From: Caldifarciminota bacterium UBA3073
GTDB taxonomy: Bacteria > Hydrothermota > UBA3073
Direction: 5' to 3'
Length of the DNA stretch: 23,389 nt
Assembly (NCBI GenBank): GCA_002366725.1
Contig: DFBT01000044.1
Coordinates: 2,895 to 26,283, forward strand
The notes under the pieces are model-generated. The model did no database searches and was not told where the DNA came from. It saw nothing but the letters and a program-made list of their open reading frames with translations. Positions within the stretch are counted from its first letter, which is position 1. Every line of letters begins with the position of its first letter. The translations under genes were made by a program, and so were the position numbers. This document shows, piece by piece, positions 1 to 7,324 of the stretch.

Positions 1-83
1 AATTACTTAATTACCTAATAACCTAATTACTGTTTTTGGTATAATCTGTGAATATCTGTGCTCATCTGTGGTTAATACATATT
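1..83. repeat. 8-nt and 10-nt short-period arrays upstream of rplE
   Basis: Positions 1-32 read as four units of eight bases (AATTACTT, AATTACCT, AATAACCT, AATTACTG). Positions 44-70 hold three ATCTGTG words at an exact 10-base spacing, followed by GTTAATACATATT. The second block closely matches 19710-19775. The block ends about eight bases before the rplE start codon. Seen directly; the function is unknown. Confidence 0.8.
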
Positions 84-91
84 TTGAGATT

Positions 92-631
92 ATGTCAAGA
101 ATCAAAGAACTATATAGCAAGACCGTGGTACCCGCTATAACAAAGAGATTCGGGTATAAAAATCTATACGAGGTACCCAGACTCAAAAAAATTGTGGTTA
201 ACGCGGGTCTGGGAGAGGCGGTGAGCGACCCGAAGATCATAGGTATTGTCTCTTCCGAACTCGCAATAATCACGGGGCAGAAACCAATAGTAATAAAGGC
301 AAGAAAGTCCGTTGCCTCGTTTAAACTTCGCAAGGGAAAACCCATCGGGCTCAAAGTCACACTGCGGGGTGAGCGAATGTACGACTTTTTTGACAGGCTC
401 GTCAATTTCGCTATTCCCAGAATAAGAGACTTTCGCGGTATAAATCCCGATTCCCTTGATGGTAAAGGAAATTACAATTTGGGTATCACAGAGCATACAA
501 TATTCCCGGAGATAAAGTTCGACAAAGTGAAATCTATCTTTGGGATGGACATTAATTTTGTTACCTCGGCGGGTAGCGATGAAGAGGCGTTTGAGTTGCT
601 CAAGTGTCTTGGAATGCCCTTTAAGAGTTGA
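92..631 (+). CDS. rplE: 50S ribosomal protein L5
   Basis: L5 binds 5S rRNA in the central protuberance of the large subunit. The product is 179 residues from ATG 92, the usual bacterial length. Recognisable L5 segments include KIVVNAGLGEA near the N-terminus, ITGQKP, the basic SFKLRKGKPIG stretch, and the GNYNLGITEHTIFPEI block toward the C-terminus. An in-frame GTG at 68 would add eight residues, but those codons are encoded by the ATCTGTG repeat and the family starts at MSRIKELY, so ATG 92 is preferred. The Shine-Dalgarno sequence is weak (TTTTGAG). rpsN follows 17 bases after the stop. It is the first complete gene of the spc operon here; rplX and rplN would be expected just outside the window. 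Confidence 0.97.
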   Translation: MSRIKELYSKTVVPAITKRFGYKNLYEVPRLKKIVVNAGLGEAVSDPKIIGIVSSELAIITGQKPIVIKARKSVASFKLRKGKPIGLKVTLRGERMYDFFDRLVNFAIPRIRDFRGINPDSLDGKGNYNLGITEHTIFPEIKFDKVKSIFGMDINFVTSAGSDEEAFELLKCLGMPFKS

Positions 632-648
632 CAGCGAGAAGGGGGAGT

Positions 649-834
649 ATGGCGAAAAAATCCTGGTTGGTAAAGTCTAAAAAGGAGCCAAAATATAAGG
701 TGATGAGATACAACCGATGCATGAGATGTGGAAGGGCAAGGGGATACTATACCAAATTTGGTCTGTGCAGAATTTGTTTTAGAGAATTGGCGCTGAAGGG
801 TGAAATACCCGGTGTTAGAAAGGCAAGTTGGTGA
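649..834 (+). CDS. rpsN: 30S ribosomal protein S14 type Z (zinc-binding)
   Basis: S14 belongs to the 3' domain (head) of the small subunit. At 61 residues this is the short, zinc-binding form. Two Cys-X2-Cys pairs are visible, RCMRCGR and LCRICFREL, which would hold one zinc ion. The ending GVRKASW is typical of type Z S14. The start is ATG 649, preceded by the strong ribosome binding site AGGGGGAG; an upstream in-frame TTG at 628 overlaps the rplE stop and gives a non-family N-terminus. The gene lies 17 bases after rplE and 6 bases before rpsH, the standard spc arrangement. Confidence 0.97.
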   Translation: MAKKSWLVKSKKEPKYKVMRYNRCMRCGRARGYYTKFGLCRICFRELALKGEIPGVRKASW

Positions 835-840
835 GGTGTT

Positions 841-1221
841 ATGACTAATGATCCCATAGGTGACATGATAACGAGGATACGCAACTCCCTGACGAGGGGA
901 GTACTTCATCTGGAATTACCCTCCTCCAATATTCTGGAAGATATCGCCGATGTTCTTCTGAAAGAGGGATACATTGATAAATTTGAGACCAGAGATGAAT
1001 ATCCCCAAAAGATACTCGTCTTACATCTGAAGAAGGACGCCATAAGAGGGCTCGGCAGGATCAGTAAACCCAGCCGCAGAGTTTATACCAATCTGAAAAA
1101 TATGCCGCGGGTAAAGGAGGGTCTCGGTATTGCCATTCTCTCCACATCGAAGGGTGTGCTCTCTGACAGGATGGCAAGAAAAGAGAAAGTTGGGGGAGAG
1201 GTTCTCGTTCATGTATGGTAA
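841..1221 (+). CDS. rpsH: 30S ribosomal protein S8
   Basis: S8 binds helix 21 of 16S rRNA; in E. coli it is also the translational repressor of the spc operon. The 126-residue product has the family N-terminus MTNDPIGDMITRIRNS, a central LRGLGRISKPSRRVY-like stretch (here IRGLGRISKPSRRVY), the conserved GLGIAILSTSKGVLSD motif, and the C-terminal GGEVLVHVW. ATG 841 is preceded by GAGGTG. The spacing from rpsN is tight, but downstream a 163-base repeat-rich spacer separates it from rplF, whereas these two genes are usually close together. Confidence 0.97.
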   Translation: MTNDPIGDMITRIRNSLTRGVLHLELPSSNILEDIADVLLKEGYIDKFETRDEYPQKILVLHLKKDAIRGLGRISKPSRRVYTNLKNMPRVKEGLGIAILSTSKGVLSDRMARKEKVGGEVLVHVW

Positions 1222-1384
1222 GGCATAAGGTATGTTCAATGTGAAATGTTGAATGTAATGGAATGAGGTATGGCAAATCGATTAATGTGAGCCGTTAAGT
1301 CTGCCGAAGCAGAAAGTAAGACAGATCTTAAAGAAAAGATTTTGCACTTTGCATTTTGCGATTTTCATTTTTGACCGGGTTATC
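1222..1384. repeat. Repeat-rich spacer between rpsH and rplF
   Basis: The spacer holds AATGT/GAATG words at about 8-base spacing (1230-1270) and, near its end, an ATTTTGCACTTTGCATTTTGCG-like stretch with a short TTTTGCA period. The rplF start follows directly, with no clear Shine-Dalgarno sequence. I see no small gene here. The content resembles the other spacers of the operon. Confidence 0.6.
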
Positions 1385-1933
1385 ATGTCTAAGATAGGAA
1401 AGAAACCAATACCAATACCAGATGGTGTTAAAGTCGAGATAGCGGGAAACAGGGTCAAGATCTGTGGCCCCAATGGTTGTCTTTCAAGGAAATTTCATCC
1501 AGATTTTGATATTCTGGAGAAGGACGGTAATATAATCGTGCATCCCAAGAAAGAGCCCTGCTTCCTTCAACCACACTACGGGTTGACGCGGGCACTTCTG
1601 GCAAATATGGTCAAGGGTATAAGTGAAGGATACTCCAAGGTTCTGGAGATCATCGGTGTGGGATACAAGGCAAAAATGTCGGGCGAAACACTCGAACTCT
1701 CACTCGGTTTTTCTCGTCCCATTGTCTACAGACCACCCGATGGTGTAAAGATCGAGGTTCCCGATCCCCGTCGTATAGTGGTAAAAGGTATAGACAAAGA
1801 ATTGGTGGGTAATACCGCCAGTACAATTAGGGATTTTAAGCCCCCGGAGCCGTATAAAGGCAAGGGAATAAAGTACGAGGGTGAGTATGTAAGGCGGAAG
1901 CAGGGGAAGAGGGCAGTTTCAACCGGGATATAA
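1385..1933 (+). CDS. rplF: 50S ribosomal protein L6
   Basis: L6 is a two-domain large-subunit protein near the sarcin-ricin loop and the L7/L12 stalk base. The product is 182 residues from ATG 1385. Diagnostic segments are the N-terminal MSKIGKKPIPIPDGVKVEI, the domain junction IIGVGYKAKMSGETLELSLGFS, and the C-terminal signature EPYKGKGIKYEGEYVRRKQGK. An earlier in-frame ATG at 1349 would add 12 residues (MHFAIFIFDRVI) encoded by the AT-rich repeat text and is rejected. The upstream sequence TTTTTGACCGGGTTATC offers only a poor ribosome binding site. rplR follows after 15 bases. Confidence 0.97.
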   Translation: MSKIGKKPIPIPDGVKVEIAGNRVKICGPNGCLSRKFHPDFDILEKDGNIIVHPKKEPCFLQPHYGLTRALLANMVKGISEGYSKVLEIIGVGYKAKMSGETLELSLGFSRPIVYRPPDGVKIEVPDPRRIVVKGIDKELVGNTASTIRDFKPPEPYKGKGIKYEGEYVRRKQGKRAVSTGI

Positions 1934-1948
1934 ACGAAATTTGGCATC

Positions 1949-2287
1949 ATGGAGAAAAGAAGAGTACGGAGACATAAGAGTATACGTAAGAAGGTGTTCG
2001 GTACGGCAGAAAAACCGAGACTCTCTGTCTACAGGAGTCTTAAGTATGTGTATGTGCAGTTGATTGACGATGTTGCATCAAACACACTCGCCAGTTTTTC
2101 TACATTCCAGTTGAGAGGCACCGACTTGAGCAGAATGGAGGCGGCAAAGGAGTGCGGGAGGAGACTTGCAGAGAAGGCAAAGAAAAAGGGAATAGATACC
2201 GTTACTTTTGACCGTTCCGGTTACAAGTATCACGGTAGGGTCAAAGCTCTTGCGGAAGGCGCAAGGGAGGGCGGACTCACATTTTAA
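1949..2287 (+). CDS. rplR: 50S ribosomal protein L18
   Basis: L18 binds 5S rRNA together with L5. The 112-residue product has a basic N-terminus (MEKRRVRRHKSIRKKVFGT) followed by the family motif KPRLSVYRSLKYVYVQLIDD and a C-terminal segment containing AKKKGIDTVTFDRSGYKYHGRVKALAEGAREGGL, the most conserved part of L18. ATG 1949 lies 15 bases after rplF with no obvious Shine-Dalgarno sequence, so translation may be coupled to rplF. A 240-base repeat-filled spacer then separates it from rpsE, an unusual gap inside the spc operon. Confidence 0.96.
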   Translation: MEKRRVRRHKSIRKKVFGTAEKPRLSVYRSLKYVYVQLIDDVASNTLASFSTFQLRGTDLSRMEAAKECGRRLAEKAKKKGIDTVTFDRSGYKYHGRVKALAEGAREGGLTF

Positions 2288-2519
2288 ATCAAAGTGCAAA
2301 AATTAAATATCAAAATGAAGAACTACAAATGAAAATTTAAAAAGAACCACAGATTTCACTGATTGCTCTGATTTTATTCAATCTTTTCCGTATGGATTTA
2401 TCTGTGCAATCCGTGGCTGAAAATCTCCCGCATTTTGCGGGATCCCGCCGTGGCGGTGATGTGTAGTCAGTGGCTAAAATTTTTGATTTTTGAAATTTAC
2501 TTTTTGATTTGACTTACCG
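2288..2519. repeat. Repeat-filled spacer between rplR and rpsE
   Basis: Three layers are visible. AT-rich CAAAATGAA-type words lie at each end (2288-2343 and 2476-2515). Inside them is an inverted pair of AACCACAGAT (2345-2354) and ATCTGTGCAATCCGTGGCT (2400-2418). Next to that are GC-rich palindromes: CCCGCA-TTT-TGCGGG (2427-2441), the 12-base perfect palindrome GCGGGATCCCGC (2437-2448), and CCGCCGTGGCGG (2446-2457). No coding potential is seen. Confidence 0.7.
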
Positions 2520-2527
2520 GGGGTATT

Positions 2528-3001
2528 GTGGAGGAAGAAAGAGAATTTGAGGAGAGAGTGGTTGATGTAAACCGTGTGGCAAAGGTGGTCAAAGGGGGAA
2601 AGCGTTTTAGGTTCTCCGCCACTGTGGTTGTTGGAGATGGCGTATCTCGGGTGGGAATCGCCTTTGGAAAGGCACACGAGGTCTCGGCGGCGGTTAGAAA
2701 GGGAGCGGAAAGGGCCCAAAGAAATATGAAAACCGTCAAGATAGTAAACGGAACTATACCCCATTCGGTCGTCTCGAAGTGTGGAGGGGCGAGGATCTTA
2801 ATGAAACCCGCTGCCCCCGGAACGGGCATTATTGCCTGTGAACCCGTAAGGGCTGTGTTGGAGCTTTCAGGGGTAAGAAATATCCTTACAAAGTCCCTGG
2901 GTAGCACTACCACAAAGAATCTTGTGAAGGCGACTTTTTTGGGACTCCTCTCCGTGAAAACCAAAGAAGAGATAGAGAAAATAAGGGGAGTGAAATTATA
3001 A
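2528..3001 (+). CDS. rpsE: 30S ribosomal protein S5
   Basis: S5 lies on the solvent side of the small subunit and contributes to decoding accuracy and mRNA unwinding at the entry channel. The 157-residue product carries the double-stranded RNA-binding-like N-terminal domain (VVKGGKRFRFSATVVVGDG, residues about 19-37, with the GKAHEVSAAVRKG loop) and the C-terminal domain (PAAPGTGIIACEPVRAVLEL, then SGVRNILTKSLGSTT). The start is GTG 2528, with the good ribosome binding site GGGGGT seven bases upstream; no in-frame ATG gives a family-like N-terminus. rpmD follows 35 bases later. Confidence 0.97.
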   Translation: MEEEREFEERVVDVNRVAKVVKGGKRFRFSATVVVGDGVSRVGIAFGKAHEVSAAVRKGAERAQRNMKTVKIVNGTIPHSVVSKCGGARILMKPAAPGTGIIACEPVRAVLELSGVRNILTKSLGSTTTKNLVKATFLGLLSVKTKEEIEKIRGVKL

Positions 3002-3036
3002 GCCGTTCCCTCACCGCTCGTTTTAAAAATCGAGAT

Positions 3037-3219
3037 ATGAAAAAAATAAAGGTGATACAGATAAAAAGTAAAATTGGGGCAAGGTATGACCAGAAGCGCA
3101 CCCTTCTTGCCCTCGGTCTTCATCATCCACACGATGAGAGAATTCACGACGATACGCCCCAGATACGGGGAATGATAACAAAGGTAAGGCATCTCGTGAG
3201 GGTTGAAGAGATGGAATAG
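3037..3219 (+). CDS. rpmD: 50S ribosomal protein L30
   Basis: L30 is a small (60-residue) large-subunit protein. The sequence MKKIKVIQIKSKIG, the central DQKRTLLALGL followed by HHPHDERIHDDTPQIRGMITKVRHLVRVEE, matches the bacterial L30 fold and the usual length. The position between rpsE and rplO is the standard one. The spacing is 35 bases after rpsE and 9 bases before rplO. The pair of histidines in the ALGLHHPHD segment is where most bacteria have LGLRK-type sequence, a small local difference. Confidence 0.93.
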   Translation: MKKIKVIQIKSKIGARYDQKRTLLALGLHHPHDERIHDDTPQIRGMITKVRHLVRVEEME

Positions 3220-3228
3220 GAGATATAT

Positions 3229-3657
3229 ATGGCAGAACTGCACAATCTTAAAAAAATAAAGGGAAAACCCAGAAAGAGACGGGGTAGAGGAGCCTCGTCC
3301 GGGGTGGGTGGAACATCTGGCAGGGGACACAAGGGAGCGGGAGCAAGGGCGGGTAAAAAGATCTCTCCGTGGTTTGAAGGTGGTCAGACACCGCTTTACA
3401 GGAGATTACCCAAGAGGGGATTTCACAGCCCGTCGCCTGTAGACTACGAAGTGGTAAATGTGAAAGAACTGAACAAATTTGAAGACGGAACCGTGGTAAA
3501 TGAGGAGCTACTTCGTACCTCGGGTCTCGTAAAGAGGAAAAATCCCATAAAAATACTTGGAGATGGGGAACTCACGAAAAAACTCACCGTGGAGGGTTTA
3601 AAAGTTTCCACATCCGCCAAGGAAAAGGTAGAGGCGAGGGGAGGAAAGGTCCAATGA
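3229..3657 (+). CDS. rplO: 50S ribosomal protein L15
   Basis: L15 threads a long basic extension into 23S rRNA and has a globular C-terminal domain. The 142-residue product has the characteristic glycine/arginine-rich N-terminal half (KRRGRGASSGVGGTSGRGHK, about residues 17-36), then the family segment FEGGQTPLYRRLPKRGF, and a C-terminal domain ending KEKVEARGGKVQ, matching the L15 signature. ATG 3229 has AGGAG seven bases upstream, overlapping the end of rpmD. secY begins 22 bases after the stop. Confidence 0.96.
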   Translation: MAELHNLKKIKGKPRKRRGRGASSGVGGTSGRGHKGAGARAGKKISPWFEGGQTPLYRRLPKRGFHSPSPVDYEVVNVKELNKFEDGTVVNEELLRTSGLVKRKNPIKILGDGELTKKLTVEGLKVSTSAKEKVEARGGKVQ

Positions 3658-3679
3658 CTCAATAACTGATTATTGTATT

Positions 3680-4993
3680 ATGTTTACAACCCTGAGAAAT
3701 GCATTCAAGATACCCGACCTGCGTAATAAGATTCTATTTACGCTCGCAATGTTTGCTGTATACAGGTTGGGAGGGCATATTCCCCTTCCGAGCATCAATA
3801 CCGCTGCCCTTTCCAGCTACTTTGAGAGTGCCAGGACGACCGCACTTGGACTCTATGATATATTTGTGGGTGGTGGTCTCTCGTCAGGCGCAATATTTGG
3901 ACTGGGAATAATGCCATACATATCCGCCTCCATTATATTGCAACTTATGGGGGCGGCAATGCCGTATTTTCAAAAACTACAGAGGGAAGGAGAAGAGGGC
4001 AGGAGAAAGATAAATCAGTATACGAGATACTTAACCATAGGAATAGCCGCCATACAGGCACTCGGTGTATGTATATTTCTTGAATCTGCACAGGCACCAT
4101 CGGGAGAGGCCGTTGTTGTAAACCCCGGAGCGGCTTTCAGACTTCTCTCCATTCTTACGCTGGTTACAGGCACACTCTTCATAATGTGGCTCGGGGAACT
4201 TATCACCGACAGGGGTATAGGAAATGGTATATCACTGATCATAATGATCGGCATAATAGCGCGGTTCCCGAGAGACATCATTTCAACATTCAATATGCTG
4301 CGCATTGGTGCTATGAGCCCCATTGCGGCCCTCATCGTGGTTTTAGTGATCGTCGGAATAATTGCAGCCGTCGTCATAATAACACAGGCAAACCGAAGGG
4401 TTCCCGTTCAGTATGCACAGAGGGTTGTGGGACGGAAGATATATGGGGGAAGGTCTACGCATCTTCCACTGAATGTAAATGCCGCCGGTATAATACCGAT
4501 AATATTCGCCCAGGCTGTTCTCACCTTTCCCGCCACGATAGCGAGATTCTTCTCCGGCAGCGACTTTGTACAGACTTTTGTGGCCTTCTTCTCTCCAATG
4601 AACTGGTTGTATAATATAGTCTATGCGGGTTTGATCGTATTTTTCGCATATTTCTACACCGCCGTGGTCTTGAACCCCGTAGATATTGCGGACAATATGA
4701 AGAAATACGGCGGATTCATACCCGGCGTGAGACCGGGTAAGAACACTGCCGATTACATAGACAGAATAATATCCCGGGTAACCCTTCCCGGTGCAATATT
4801 TTTTGCCCTTGTGGCTATAATACCCGCAATAATTTTTCACAAGCTAAACGCCCCATTTGTATTTGGTGGCACATCCGTTCTCATCGTCGTTGGTGTTGCA
4901 CTTGATACAATGAGGCAAATAGAGGCACAACTCACAATGAGACATTATGACGGTTTCCTGAGGAAGGGAAAGATAAGGGGTAGAAGGGGGTAA
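3680..4993 (+). CDS. secY: Protein translocase subunit SecY
   Basis: SecY is the channel of the Sec translocon in the inner membrane and works with SecE, SecG and SecA. The 437-residue product is of usual length and shows about ten hydrophobic segments. Family landmarks include the N-terminal FKIPDLRNKILFTLAMFAVYRLG, the plug-region GGGLSSGAIFGLGIMPYISA, GLSLIIMIGI-like segment (GNGISLIIMIGI), the cytosolic RRVPVQYAQR loop, HLPLNVNAAGIIPIIFA, and MKKYGGFIPGVRPG with the conserved C5-loop arginine. It exports the signal-peptide proteins seen downstream. The TAA stop overlaps the adk start (TAATG), so the two are translationally coupled. Confidence 0.98.
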   Translation: MFTTLRNAFKIPDLRNKILFTLAMFAVYRLGGHIPLPSINTAALSSYFESARTTALGLYDIFVGGGLSSGAIFGLGIMPYISASIILQLMGAAMPYFQKLQREGEEGRRKINQYTRYLTIGIAAIQALGVCIFLESAQAPSGEAVVVNPGAAFRLLSILTLVTGTLFIMWLGELITDRGIGNGISLIIMIGIIARFPRDIISTFNMLRIGAMSPIAALIVVLVIVGIIAAVVIITQANRRVPVQYAQRVVGRKIYGGRSTHLPLNVNAAGIIPIIFAQAVLTFPATIARFFSGSDFVQTFVAFFSPMNWLYNIVYAGLIVFFAYFYTAVVLNPVDIADNMKKYGGFIPGVRPGKNTADYIDRIISRVTLPGAIFFALVAIIPAIIFHKLNAPFVFGGTSVLIVVGVALDTMRQIEAQLTMRHYDGFLRKGKIRGRRG

Positions 4994-5625
4994 TGAAAAT
5001 CGTATTTATAGGTTCACCTGGCTCCGGCAAGGGTACGCAGGCGAGGATGCTGGCGAGTGAACTGGAAATACCCTTTATCTCCGCGGGAGATATAATTCGC
5101 GGCGAGATCAATTCGGGGACAGAATTTGGATGCAGGGCACTTAAGTATACAAAAAATGGGGAACTCGTCCCCGATGAGATCATCGCAGAAATGTTGCTGG
5201 CGAGCCTTCCTCGGTCTTTTGTCCTTGACGGATTTCCGAGAAATATTTCTCAGGCGATTTTGTTAGAGAGGACTGAACCCGATTGTGTATTTTACCTTTA
5301 CCTTGGCATATCTGACATCGTAGAGAGAATCAGCAAAAGAAGGATATGTCCAAATTGCAAAAGGGTATATAACCTAATATCTAATCCGCCGAAAACACCC
5401 TGTATCTGTGATGAGTGTGGCGGAGAACTTATCTCGAGGATAGATGATACAGAGAAGACGGCGAGAAAGAGAATGGATGTCTACAAACGCGAGACTTACC
5501 CCCTGGTAGATTATTATAGAAAAAGGAAGATGCTCATAGAGGTAGATGGTAGTGGTAGTGTGGAAGATGTACACCACAGAATAATGCGAGCGGTGGAAGA
5601 GATAAAGTGCAAATCTAGCTGTTGA
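4993..5625 (+). CDS. adk: Adenylate kinase with zinc-type LID domain
   Basis: Adenylate kinase interconverts ATP + AMP and 2 ADP in the cytoplasm. The 210-residue product has the P-loop GSPGSGKGTQ (7-16), the AMP-site segment around residue 31 (SAGDIIRGEI), the DGFPRN motif (79-84), and a long LID domain. The LID carries Cys119-X2-Cys122-X16-Cys139-X2-Cys142, the zinc-binding form; an extra Cys137 lies beside it. DDTEKTARKRMDVY follows, typical of the LID hinge. It follows secY by start/stop overlap. map, often found next, is absent; infA comes after 90 bases. Confidence 0.97.
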   Translation: MKIVFIGSPGSGKGTQARMLASELEIPFISAGDIIRGEINSGTEFGCRALKYTKNGELVPDEIIAEMLLASLPRSFVLDGFPRNISQAILLERTEPDCVFYLYLGISDIVERISKRRICPNCKRVYNLISNPPKTPCICDECGGELISRIDDTEKTARKRMDVYKRETYPLVDYYRKRKMLIEVDGSGSVEDVHHRIMRAVEEIKCKSSC

Positions 5626-5674
5626 TAGACATAGGGCTGCCGATTTTTTAACACCTGCGGGGATCTAGGATTTT

Positions 5675-5693
5675 ATCCCACCAGTTGTGGGAT
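5675..5693. repeat. Small inverted repeat in the adk-infA spacer
   Basis: ATCCCAC and GTGGGAT are separated by five bases, giving a 7-bp stem. It is followed by TAGATTTA rather than a T-run, so it is not a classical terminator. The rest of the 90-base spacer shows no gene. Confidence 0.5.
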
Positions 5694-5715
5694 TAGATTT
5701 ACAACTCATTAGTTT

Positions 5716-5934
5716 ATGGCAGAGAAAAAGGGTATAAGGGTTGAAGGAGTGGTCGAAGAGGCGCTCAAGGGTGGAACGTTTAGGGTAGTTCTTGATACCG
5801 GGCATAAGGTGCTCGCACATGTATCTGGAAAGATGAGGGTACATTTCATAAAGATATTACCCGGGGACAGAGTTGTGGTGGAACTTTCTCCTTACGACCT
5901 CTCAAGGGGAAGGATACTACACAGGTTTAAATAG
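5716..5934 (+). CDS. infA: Translation initiation factor IF-1
   Basis: IF-1 binds the A site of the 30S subunit during initiation. The 72-residue product is exactly family length and forms one S1-like OB fold. Visible motifs are the N-terminal KKGIRVEGVVEEALKGGTFRV, GHKVLAHVSGKMRVHFIKILPGD, and the ending VVVELSPYDLSRGRILHRFK, all strongly diagnostic. ATG 5716 has no strong Shine-Dalgarno sequence (CTCATTAGTTT upstream). It sits between adk and rpmJ as in many bacteria, but a 208-base repeat-rich spacer separates it from rpmJ. Confidence 0.97.
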   Translation: MAEKKGIRVEGVVEEALKGGTFRVVLDTGHKVLAHVSGKMRVHFIKILPGDRVVVELSPYDLSRGRILHRFK

Positions 5935-6130
5935 GATATGTGATTTTGAAATTTTAAACACCAAATACGGTTAAGCACTAAACTATTCACCCTGTTAGAT
6001 GTTTACTATCTAACAGGGTAGGCAACATTCAAATTCTAATGACCAAAATTCCAAACTGTTTAGAATTTACACTTTTGATATTGGGATTTGTGATTTGAAA
6101 TTTGGGATTTATCCATATTTGCCTGGGATA
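5935..6130. repeat. Repeat-rich spacer between infA and rpmJ
   Basis: The spacer contains a hairpin (5989-6019, listed separately) and AT-rich words of the AATTCTAATGACCAAAATTCC and GGGATTTGTGATTTGAAATTTGGGATTT kinds, with about 8-base spacing. I see no reading frame of note. It ends at the ACGGGGGT ribosome binding site of rpmJ. Confidence 0.55.
5989..6019. repeat. 12-bp stem hairpin
   Basis: ACCCTGTTAGAT (5989-6000) and ATCTAACAGGGT (6008-6019) are perfect reverse complements around a seven-base loop. No T-run follows on either strand, so a classical intrinsic terminator is unlikely. An mRNA processing or stability element, or a mobile palindrome, is equally possible. Confidence 0.7.
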
Positions 6131-6142
6131 ACGGGGGTACCT

Positions 6143-6256
6143 ATGAAGGTGAGAGCATCTGTAAAGAAAATGTGTGCAAAATGCCAGATCGTGAAGAGGA
6201 AGGGTGTTTTGCGGGTTGTATGTGAAAACCCCAAGCATAAACAGAGACAGGGATGA
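6143..6256 (+). CDS. rpmJ: 50S ribosomal protein L36
   Basis: L36 is the smallest large-subunit protein. The 37-residue reading frame starts at ATG 6143 behind ACGGGGGT and begins MKVRASVKKMCAKCQIVKRK. Cys11-X2-Cys14, then Cys27 and the histidine of NPKH, give the CCCH zinc ribbon of the classical L36. The ending PKHKQRQG matches the family. It lies in the usual place between infA and rpsM. All three zinc-capable ribosomal proteins of this cluster (S14, S4, L36) keep their cysteines, which suggests no strong adaptation to zinc starvation at this locus. Confidence 0.97.
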   Translation: MKVRASVKKMCAKCQIVKRKGVLRVVCENPKHKQRQG

Positions 6257-6410
6257 GCGGTTGCTTTCAGCAACCTAAATGTAAAAATCAAAATGTAAAC
6301 TTTAAAATTTTGATATTTGATTTTAGATTATGGGTAACGGACCACGGATTCCAGATCACGATTTACGATTCACGATTTTTAATTTTTGATTTTTGATATT
6401 TAATTTTACT
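6257..6410. repeat. Repeat-rich spacer between rpmJ and rpsM
   Basis: AT-rich words (AAAATCAAAATGTAAACTTTAAAATTTTG) are followed by ATCACG-ATTTACG-ATTCACG (6355-6374), a 7-base quasi-tandem. Next comes TTTTTAATTTTTGATTTTTGATATTTAATTTT. The 7-base ATTTACG word recurs, inverted, at 16126-16157. No gene is seen. Confidence 0.6.
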
Positions 6411-6421
6411 ACGGGGGATGG

Positions 6422-6808
6422 ATGGCGAGAATTGCCGGAGTTGAACTTCCATCAAATAAACGGATAGAGATAGCACTTACTTATATATATGGCATCGGTA
6501 TCTCCACATCACATAAAATACTGCAAAAGAGTAAGATGTCTCCCGATAGAAGGGTAAAAGACCTAACTGATGAGGAGATTGATGCGCTCAGGGGCGTAAT
6601 TGAATCTGATTATAAAATAGAAGGTGCGTTAAGACAGGAAGTCCAGGAGAATATAAAGAGACTCATTAACATAAATTGCGTGAGGGGTCTCAGACACAAG
6701 AGGGGACTTCCTGTAAGGGGTCAACGAACCCGAACAAATGCAAGAACGAGAAAGGGTCCGAGGAAGGAACAGATAGCGCTCAGGAAGAGGACGGTGGCAA
6801 AAAAATAA
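6422..6808 (+). CDS. rpsM: 30S ribosomal protein S13
   Basis: S13 sits in the head of the small subunit, contacts L5 through an intersubunit bridge and touches the P-site tRNA. The 128-residue product shows MARIAGVELPSNKRIEIALTYIYGIG at the N-terminus with the helix-two-turn-helix region, LTDEEIDALR, and the C-terminal RNA-contacting GLRHKRGLPVRGQRTRTNARTRKGPRK. ATG 6422 follows GGGGG at a short distance (6413-6417); a second ATG at 6418 is out of frame. It begins the alpha-operon part, followed by rpsK after a 143-base repeat spacer. Confidence 0.97.
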   Translation: MARIAGVELPSNKRIEIALTYIYGIGISTSHKILQKSKMSPDRRVKDLTDEEIDALRGVIESDYKIEGALRQEVQENIKRLININCVRGLRHKRGLPVRGQRTRTNARTRKGPRKEQIALRKRTVAKK

Positions 6809-6940
6809 ATGTCGAATTTCCAACTACAAATTTCCAATAAAATATCGAATGCAAAATATCCAAAATATGAGACATACTTAATTTGGCATTAGGGTTTTGG
6901 AATTTTGTCGAAAATTGGGTATCTGGACTTTAAAATTATA
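6809..6940. repeat. Repeat-rich spacer between rpsM and rpsK
   Basis: The spacer consists of short words such as GAATTTCCAA, AAATTTCCAA, AAAATATC and, toward the end, TTTGGCATTAGGGTTTTGGAATTTTG. The two ends are roughly inverse in word content (TTTCCAA against TTGGAATTT). No gene is seen. GTGGGGGTTAA, the rpsK ribosome binding region, follows. Confidence 0.5.
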
Positions 6941-6951
6941 GTGGGGGTTAA

Positions 6952-7323
6952 ATGAAGAAAAGGAGATTACGAAAAGCGCCCGAAAAGGGAGTAGTTCACA
7001 TATTGTCTACATTTAATAATACGATCGTCACGATAACAAATGAGGAAGGGGATTGCCTCTCGTGGGCAAGCGCCGGTAGCATCGGTTTCAAGGGTTCCAA
7101 AAAGGGAACCCCATATGCAGCTGGTATCTGTGCAAAAAAAATTGCAAAAGAACTTTCCGACATTGGTATGAGAAAGGCTGAAGTTTGGGTCAAGGGCCCC
7201 GGCGCGGGAAGGGACTCCGCCGTCAGGGCTATCAAGGCGGCGGGGCTTCGCATAACATTTATAAGAGATGTAACACCTATTCCTCACAATGGTTGTAGAC
7301 CACCAAAGAAGAGGAGGATATAG
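6952..7323 (+). CDS. rpsK: 30S ribosomal protein S11
   Basis: S11 forms part of the platform near the E site. The 123-residue product has the family core GVVHILSTFNNTIVTITNEEG, then LSWASAGSIGFKGSKKGTPYAA, the VWVKGPGAGRDSAVRAIKAAGL motif, and the C-terminal DVTPIPHNGCRPPKKRRI. ATG 6952 is preceded by a GTGGGGGTTAA ribosome binding region. rpsD starts two bases after the stop, so the two are likely coupled. Confidence 0.97.
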   Translation: MKKRRLRKAPEKGVVHILSTFNNTIVTITNEEGDCLSWASAGSIGFKGSKKGTPYAAGICAKKIAKELSDIGMRKAEVWVKGPGAGRDSAVRAIKAAGLRITFIRDVTPIPHNGCRPPKKRRI

Positions 7324-7324
7324 T

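Noticed and set aside
37..45. TGGTATAAT resembling an extended -10 promoter before rplE
   Set aside because: There is no -35 at a proper distance, and the same TATAATCTGTG occurs at 19710 as part of a repeat, so it is better read as repeat sequence.
2497..3330. 277-codon minus-strand frame opposite rpsE and rpmD
   Set aside because: It lies opposite strongly conserved ribosomal genes in the expected order, and its translation has no recognisable domain.
5675..5693. Intrinsic terminator after adk
   Set aside because: The stem is only 7 bp and is not followed by a T-run; infA continues the operon directly after it.
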